Positions 59,118 through 64,000 of a stretch of 64,000 nt of DNA are shown piece by piece (the first letter of the stretch is position 1; every line of letters begins with the position of its first letter). Source of the stretch: Stentor roeselii (lineage: Eukaryota > Ciliophora > Heterotrichea > Heterotrichida > Stentoridae); contig RSEH01000220.1 of NCBI GenBank assembly GCA_006503475.1, positions 1-64,000 of the forward strand. Direction: 5' to 3'. The position numbers and the translations under genes were made by a program. The notes below the pieces were generated by a model. The model searched no databases, was not told the DNA's origin, and saw only the letters and a list, made by a program, of their open reading frames with translations.

Positions 59118-59273
59118 TTGAAGCATGTTTAAGGTAATTGGATAGATGTATTAAGGTTATAGTTGAATTTTATGAGTTTTTGAAGTGGTTAAAGAAGTTA
59201 ATATTTTTCACTTCTGGGTTAGTGAAGAGTTTCTCTTCTTTGAATAAATATCTCAAACTAACTAGTTATTGGA

Positions 59274-59501
59274 CTACTGAAGGTAGTATTTCTTGTCGAA
59301 GTTACTCTGTCTTCTCGTGTACTCCAGTCGTGTTCTTACTTCGCCGGGGCACCACCATTTGAAAGCGTCCCAGGTCTCGGGGCAGATGAAGTTGTTTTCA
59401 GTTTTTCTCTCATCTAAGCATTCGTAGTGAAGTTCTTTTGCTACTAGACATTGTTTGTAGCTCATTGGACCAGAAGCTCCGCTAAACTCTCGATGTGCCA
59501 T
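59274..59501 (-). CDS. COA6/COX6B-like CX9C protein
   Basis: 75-aa protein. It has a CX9C pair (CLVAKELHYEC) followed 11 residues later by a CX10C pair (CPETWDAFKWWC), then a charged tail (RTRLEYTRRQSNFDKKYY). The CX9C-CX10C twin hairpin is diagnostic of the COX6B/COA6 superfamily in the mitochondrial intermembrane space. The short spacing and ECLDE motif favour COA6, a copper-handling assembly factor of cytochrome c oxidase. The stop is TAG and the length is usual for the family. Confidence 0.78.
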   Translation of the reverse strand: MAHREFSGASGPMSYKQCLVAKELHYECLDERKTENNFICPETWDAFKWWCPGEVRTRLEYTRRQSNFDKKYYLQ

Positions 59502-59593
59502 TATATTTATCTAATTTTCTTTTGGTAATGCTGCCTTGGGTTTATTGTAAGATTTTTTGATTTAAATTACTGAAATTGAGGATTTTTGGGTTG
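59502..59593. other. Short gap upstream of the LRR array
   Basis: About 90 bp of AT-rich sequence between the COA6-like start and the decayed LRR copy. Nothing recognised. Confidence 0.4.
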
Positions 59594-60021
59594 TGTTATG
59601 ATTATCAATCTCCTAGCAAATTTTTATGCAGATGATCTTAAGAAGTAGTTAAATTGTGCTTCTATTATCTAGGGCTTTACAAATTACATCAAGGACTGAG
59701 ATTTATCTACTCCAATATTATGCAAAATAAACTTCAAGAGTTCTTAAAGAATCAGGAAATTTTTTTGAATCAATCAGAAGAAACAATTATCAAATATATA
59801 AAAAAAATTTCTTTGAAGTAAGTAATCAATTGTTCAAAGCTAACAAAATATAGATTCTGCCTTAGAATTTCTAAAAAGTTTACAAATGAAAGAGAAGAAT
59901 ATGAATCTACATGTTAGGTTAAATTACTTATTGATAAAGATAACCCTGGAATTGATTTTTAGTAAAAGTCGAAGATTATACAAAATATGTTGAGACTGAG
60001 CATAACACCCTAGCATTCTAA
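59594..60021 (+). pseudogene. Decayed 5' part of a B-box-like/LRR gene
   Basis: No long open frame is present, but translated islands match the N-terminal half of the two following genes in order. CYDYQSPSKFLC corresponds to CVVCQSPGNYSC. RFIYSNIMQNKLQEFLKNQE then NQSEETIIKYIKK corresponds to HFTTQLFKQQQDLIQAF and SQSEENLIKGIKE. DSALEFLKSLQ corresponds to DSIILILKSLS. LLIDKDNPGIDF (59924-59959) corresponds to LLINKDLPGLDF. The likeness stops near 60021, before any LRR. It appears to be a truncated, decayed fourth array member. Confidence 0.82.
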
Positions 60022-60134
60022 AAGACTTTTACAATGAAAAAAATTCTAATTTTTAAATAAAAGCCCTGAGAAACTATAGATATTTCCTTCTAAACATATA
60101 TCAACTTTCCAAAAAATCAATTTTCCTAATAAAA

Positions 60135-61607
60135 ATGAATTATTGTGTTGTGTGTCAGTCTCCTGGTAACTATTCATGTGAATGTTCCTCAGATATCATA
60201 AACTTATGCCATTATCATCTCGATTATCATAGATCACATCCAGAACTAACATTTCACTTCACGACTCAACTTTTTAAACAACAGCAAGATCTGATCCAAG
60301 CATTTCTTATAAAAAAGACTGAATTGAAGGTCAAAGAAAATGAACTTTCTCAGTCTGAAGAAAACCTCATAAAAGGTATAAAAGAAAAATTCTTGGAAGT
60401 TAAAATTAAAATAGTAAAAGCTCAGAATGACATTGACTCAATCATTTTAATCTTAAAATCTTTAAGTACTGGAATAAAGTATCCTGCTAGTTGTTTAACT
60501 GAACTTTTGATTAATAAGGATCTTCCTGGATTGGACTTTATATTTAGACTTAAAGATTGTTCTAAAGAAACTTTGAGGAAATTTGTTGTGCCTATAGGTT
60601 TTGAATCTTGTATTGAAAACCTTAATTCAAACTCAGAAATGATTAATTATGATCCTGAAATACTACGATACGAAGGCTCTAAAAGTGATCTTCGCGAAAC
60701 TATTTTGAAAATTTATGAACCACAGTATCCCGATCAAAGAGGGCTTGCTATGCATATTGTTTGGAATAATATGAATAAACGACAATTCCATTCTATAGAG
60801 TTTAAATCAAGTGATGATGTAAAATTATATGATATTAATGCACTTGTTTTTGACTATTCAAAGAAAGCTCATAGATTTTACTTTAGAAACTCAGAAATCG
60901 ATGATCAAAACTTTAAAAAAATTATTCAGGCTCTGAGTAAATTAGACAAAATAAACTGCATTGATTTTAGACATACAATTGAAAATGATGAGCAGTTTGA
61001 ATTGGTTATAAATGCATTTAAAACTAAAAAGTATTTAAAGCATATAATCATGAAAGGAAACCTTGCAGTTGATGATAAACTTGATAAACTTTTGCTAAGT
61101 TTCCTAGGTTATGCAGAGCGAATAAGAACTATTAACATTGCTTATAATTTCCTTTCAATTAATGGGAGCAAGATTCTAAATTCCTATTTACCAAATTTCA
61201 GAAATATCAGAGATTTGAATATATCAAGTAACGATATCGGACCTAATGGTGCAGCTTTGCTTCAGCCGAGTTTATATCAGCTGAAATATTTAGAAGAGTT
61301 AAATATCAAGTCAAATAACTTGAAACCTGAAGGGATAGATACAGTGATGAAAGCTGTTTGTTTTTTGCCACATTTAAGCATCCTAAACATCGCTAATAAC
61401 GAAGGATTTGATGAAGGAGCTTTGATCATTGCAAATTATCTGAAATATATGAAGATTTTAATGGTGATTTTCATTGATATTATGATATCTCCTGAGACAG
61501 ATAAACTTCTTTGTGTTAACAGCAATGCTTATACAAAAATTATCAAGTCAGACGGTTCGAAATCAAAAATTATTCTAAAAAACCCTGATTTTAGTGGGTT
61601 AATATAA
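60135..61607 (+). CDS. B-box-like/coiled-coil/LRR protein, array member 1
   Basis: 490-aa protein. N-terminal Cys/His cassette of residues 4-34: CVVC then CECSSDIINLCHYHLDYHRS, the B-box-like pattern C-x2-C ... C-x-C ... C-x2-H-x3-H. Residues of about 55-110 form a coiled coil. Residues of about 240-460 are ribonuclease-inhibitor-type leucine-rich repeats (RTINIAYNFLSINGSKILN, RDLNISSNDIGPNGAALL, LEELNIKSNNLKPEGIDTVM, LSILNIANNEGFDEGALIIA). Function unknown; the order recalls TRIM-like or NLR-like receptors, but there is no NACHT or RING. It is one of at least four related copies. Confidence 0.85.
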   Translation: MNYCVVCQSPGNYSCECSSDIINLCHYHLDYHRSHPELTFHFTTQLFKQQQDLIQAFLIKKTELKVKENELSQSEENLIKGIKEKFLEVKIKIVKAQNDIDSIILILKSLSTGIKYPASCLTELLINKDLPGLDFIFRLKDCSKETLRKFVVPIGFESCIENLNSNSEMINYDPEILRYEGSKSDLRETILKIYEPQYPDQRGLAMHIVWNNMNKRQFHSIEFKSSDDVKLYDINALVFDYSKKAHRFYFRNSEIDDQNFKKIIQALSKLDKINCIDFRHTIENDEQFELVINAFKTKKYLKHIIMKGNLAVDDKLDKLLLSFLGYAERIRTINIAYNFLSINGSKILNSYLPNFRNIRDLNISSNDIGPNGAALLQPSLYQLKYLEELNIKSNNLKPEGIDTVMKAVCFLPHLSILNIANNEGFDEGALIIANYLKYMKILMVIFIDIMISPETDKLLCVNSNAYTKIIKSDGSKSKIILKNPDFSGLI

Positions 61608-61873
61608 GGTTTAGGTATAATATTAGAAAGTTTAAATCTTGTGTTATAAAAATAATGAATTCTTTAAATTAACCTTTTTCATAATTCTTCAATAGCTTTA
61701 AAGGATTCATAGATAAATAAAATATTATAAATTTTCTATGAATCTTCAAGAGAACTAATAAAGCTTTGATAAATAATCTAGTATTTTAAATTCCAATCTT
61801 TCTTAGCAAACCAAATACAATCAATACTAAAAATAAAAACCTTCAAATAAATTATTATCTTAATATATAAAAA

Positions 61874-63337
61874 ATGTTAGCCTGCTTTGAATGTCAGTCT
61901 CCACCAAACTTCTCTTGTTCCTGCTCTGGACCTTTAAAATTTATGTGCAAGCATCATATAAAAACCCACAGCCTTCATTCTGATTTCAATTTCCTATATA
62001 CAAGCAGTCTACATAACAACTTTCAACTAATTTTATCAAAGTGCGAAAACCAATTTAAAGAGGTAGTAAAAATGCAAGAAAACTTAATGTTGTCTTACAA
62101 TCAATTCATGTCTGCAGGGCGAAGTGTTTATTTAAACGCAGATGAGAAACTTGAGAAAGCCAAAAATGAATTATCAGAAACAATCAACTACTTAAATGAA
62201 ATTAAACCGGCTAATCCCTACCCATACACAAATATATTCAGATTCATCTTAGAACCTCAACTAATGACTGAAATATCTCTAGTCAAAATTGTTGACAACT
62301 CAAAAAATCTTATAAACAAATTAGAAGGTTACTTAAAAGTCGAGTCAATCACGAATTTTCTTTTAAAAATTGAACAGCCTAGCATTTTTGATGAAGACTT
62401 CTTCAAATATGAGAAAGAAAAAGCGATGATTAGAGAAAATATTTTAAAAAAATATACAAAACCTAATAGTCAACCTCCAAGACTACTAACCAAGATGCTC
62501 CACCGAAACATGAATAAAAGAAGTCTTATTCCATGTATTCCTAAGAACCCGCGTGACAGCTCAACAGTGGCCAAATCAATTTTTCCTTGTTTGGAGTACT
62601 CTGAAAAAATCGAGCATTGGCATCTTCACGAAATGGAAGACACGAGTTTAATCATAGACAGTTTTTTCATCAAAATGGACAGACTCAAAAAAATCGGGTT
62701 TCTTTCTTTGAAGAATTTCATAAAATCTGAAAATCAACTAAGCCGTCTTTATTCTTCCCTTCAAAACAAAAAAAGTATAAAACATGTTTACCTTAAAAGC
62801 AACTTGATCACTTCAGAGTACCTCGGAGGACTACTTCATAGTTTCATCTTATATAAAGAAAAACTTAGGACTCTTAATATTTCAAATAATTTTTTTTCTG
62901 ATGAAGGATGCGCTGTTTTGAATCATTATCTGCCAAGCTTTACTGGATTAAGAGATTTGAATATTTCTTATAATGATATTGGAGATGAAGGGATTAGGAA
63001 AATGAGTTTTGGGCTTTCTCAGGTTAAGAACTTGGAAGAATTGAATGTGAAGAATAATCGGTTGACTGCTCGAGGTATTCAATTTTTACTTGATGCTATT
63101 AGGGAACTTCCTCATTTGAGCTTTTTGAATGTTACTAATAATGAAGGAGGTGATGAAGGGGTTTTGGTTATTGCTGGAAACTTGAAGTATTTTAAGATGT
63201 TGATGGTTTTGTATGTGGAATTCAATATGATGCCTGAAACTCAAATTATCTTGCTGAATTCTAGTTTTAAACACACAAAAATTTATAGATGTTATAAAAA
63301 ACCTGGAATTTTGATACAGGCTCCTGATTTTTTTTAG
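61874..63337 (+). CDS. B-box-like/coiled-coil/LRR protein, array member 2
   Basis: 487-aa protein, paralogue of member 1 over its whole length. The cassette reads CFECQSPPNFSCSCSG then FMCKHHIKTHSLHS. LRRs run about residues 225-465 (LRTLNISNNFFSDEGCAVLN, LRDLNISYNDIGDEGIRKMS, LEELNVKNNRLTARGIQFLL, LSFLNVTNNEGGDEGVLVIA). The LRR surface is well conserved with member 1, while the linker (about 120-225) diverges. Confidence 0.86.
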   Translation: MLACFECQSPPNFSCSCSGPLKFMCKHHIKTHSLHSDFNFLYTSSLHNNFQLILSKCENQFKEVVKMQENLMLSYNQFMSAGRSVYLNADEKLEKAKNELSETINYLNEIKPANPYPYTNIFRFILEPQLMTEISLVKIVDNSKNLINKLEGYLKVESITNFLLKIEQPSIFDEDFFKYEKEKAMIRENILKKYTKPNSQPPRLLTKMLHRNMNKRSLIPCIPKNPRDSSTVAKSIFPCLEYSEKIEHWHLHEMEDTSLIIDSFFIKMDRLKKIGFLSLKNFIKSENQLSRLYSSLQNKKSIKHVYLKSNLITSEYLGGLLHSFILYKEKLRTLNISNNFFSDEGCAVLNHYLPSFTGLRDLNISYNDIGDEGIRKMSFGLSQVKNLEELNVKNNRLTARGIQFLLDAIRELPHLSFLNVTNNEGGDEGVLVIAGNLKYFKMLMVLYVEFNMMPETQIILLNSSFKHTKIYRCYKKPGILIQAPDFF

Positions 63338-63381
63338 TAAGTGGATTATGGATAGTTAGGATATAATGATCTATAATATAA

Positions 63382-64000
63382 ATGTCAACGTGTTACATCT
63401 GCGAGTCATTATCCAACTTTACATGTAACTGTTCAAAAATCCAGACATTCATGTGCCGATATCATATCTCAGATCATCTTTCTCACCAGGATTTTAAATT
63501 TTTTTACACAAAAAGCTTAAAAAATAACTTTGAGAATGCATTGGAATTACTAAGAGCTGAGAAGCAAAATATTAAAACGATAGAAGAATGTTTAGCTAAT
63601 TCTGAAAAAGAATTTATTATATCTCTGCAAAAGGTTTATCTGGCGATTAGATTGAAGATAGATCGGGTTCAAAATGACCTTGATGATGCAATCAAATTTT
63701 TGGAAGATATGAAATTTGGTTATTTATATGATTATCTTACTATAATTAAATATTCATTTGAACCTTGTCTTTTCAATAGTAACTCTTTGGTTCAATTTCA
63801 AGATAAGACGAAATTTTTATATAGAAAGATAGACCAGAATTTAAGTTTTAAGTCATTCACTCAAAATTTAATGAAGCCGCAAGAGTTTTTTGCTTTTGAT
63901 CAGGAATATTTTGAATTTGAAATTAATCATGCTGTATTAAGGGAAAAAGGAATCAAATTAGCTCAAGGTTTACCTCAAAATGAAATCAGCTCTCCGTTAA
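63382..64000 (+). CDS. B-box-like/LRR protein, array member 3 (cut by window end)
   Basis: Starts 44 bp after member 2 and is open to the end of the window (206 codons). The cassette reads CYICESLSNFTCNCSK then FMCRYHISDHLSHQ. It is followed by the same FKFFYTKSLKNNFENALELL and coiled-coil region as its neighbours. The LRRs would lie beyond 64000, so completeness cannot be judged. Confidence 0.85.
   Translation, partial: MSTCYICESLSNFTCNCSKIQTFMCRYHISDHLSHQDFKFFYTKSLKNNFENALELLRAEKQNIKTIEECLANSEKEFIISLQKVYLAIRLKIDRVQNDLDDAIKFLEDMKFGYLYDYLTIIKYSFEPCLFNSNSLVQFQDKTKFLYRKIDQNLSFKSFTQNLMKPQEFFAFDQEYFEFEINHAVLREKGIKLAQGLPQNEISSPL

Noticed and set aside
59255-59275. Possible 16-nt intron at the end of the COA6-like gene (GTAGTCCAATAACTAG)
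   Set aside because: Splicing would only change the last codon before an immediate stop, and 16 nt is not supported by any other intron here.
59138-59362. 74-codon plus-strand frame opposite the COA6-like gene
   Set aside because: It overlaps the well-supported CX9C gene on the other strand and has no motif of its own.
1-64000. CRISPR arrays, transposons, LTR or virus-derived elements, telomere repeats
   Set aside because: No direct-repeat/spacer array, transposase, reverse transcriptase, capsid-like protein or telomeric repeat run was recognised anywhere in the window.

Overview
The window is AT-rich, very gene-dense eukaryotic nuclear DNA. It most likely comes from the macronuclear genome of a heterotrich ciliate such as Stentor. 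Four observations point there. (1) Genes use the standard code: TAA, TAG and TGA all serve as stops and none is read as sense. (2) Five genes or gene halves join perfectly once a 15-nt GT..AG intron is removed, and all five introns have an A at position 10. (3) Neighbouring genes are separated by only 2-70 bp in many places. (4) The content includes ciliary genes (CFAP58, IFT121/WDR35, a CFAP97-like gene) and ciliate-style families (B-box/LRR proteins, Kelch membrane proteins, TRP-like channels). The species is inferred; I could not search a database.

Layout. 0.4-5 kb: an intact secreted/membrane Kelch gene with two introns, followed by a decayed Kelch copy. 5-12.6 kb (minus strand): a TRP-like channel, a Cys/His-rich protein, an ankyrin-SAM protein with a CaaX end, and a small secreted protein. 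13-20.3 kb: CFAP58 (+), calcineurin A (-), a 37-bp minisatellite, and an SMG6-like EST1/NYN nuclease (-). 20.4-31.5 kb: IFT121, a small C2H2 protein, seryl-tRNA synthetase, a PX protein, two tandem paralogues of unknown function and a probably myristoylated Kelch protein. 31.5-39 kb: small basic proteins, a degenerate HAD/FCP1-like protein, a RING/B-box protein, a long charged coiled-coil protein, a twin-CX3C protein and tRNA-Thr(AGT). 39-49.6 kb: coiled-coil and low-complexity ciliate proteins, a CFAP97-family protein and a B-box/PHR-like protein. 49.7-59.5 kb: an importin-alpha-like ARM protein, a 2622-aa BEACH/WD40 protein and a COA6/COX6B-like CX9C protein. 59.6-64 kb: a tandem array of B-box-like/LRR genes (two whole, one cut by the window end, one decayed).

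Themes. There is no operon-like pathway clustering. Genes for cilium building, RNA surveillance, calcium signalling and membrane traffic are interleaved on both strands. The most striking features are structural: minimal introns that all create a premature stop if retained, a predicted nonsense-mediated-decay nuclease in the same window, divergent start codons as close as 7 bp, overlapping convergent stop codons, and abrupt switches of third-codon-position composition inside single genes.
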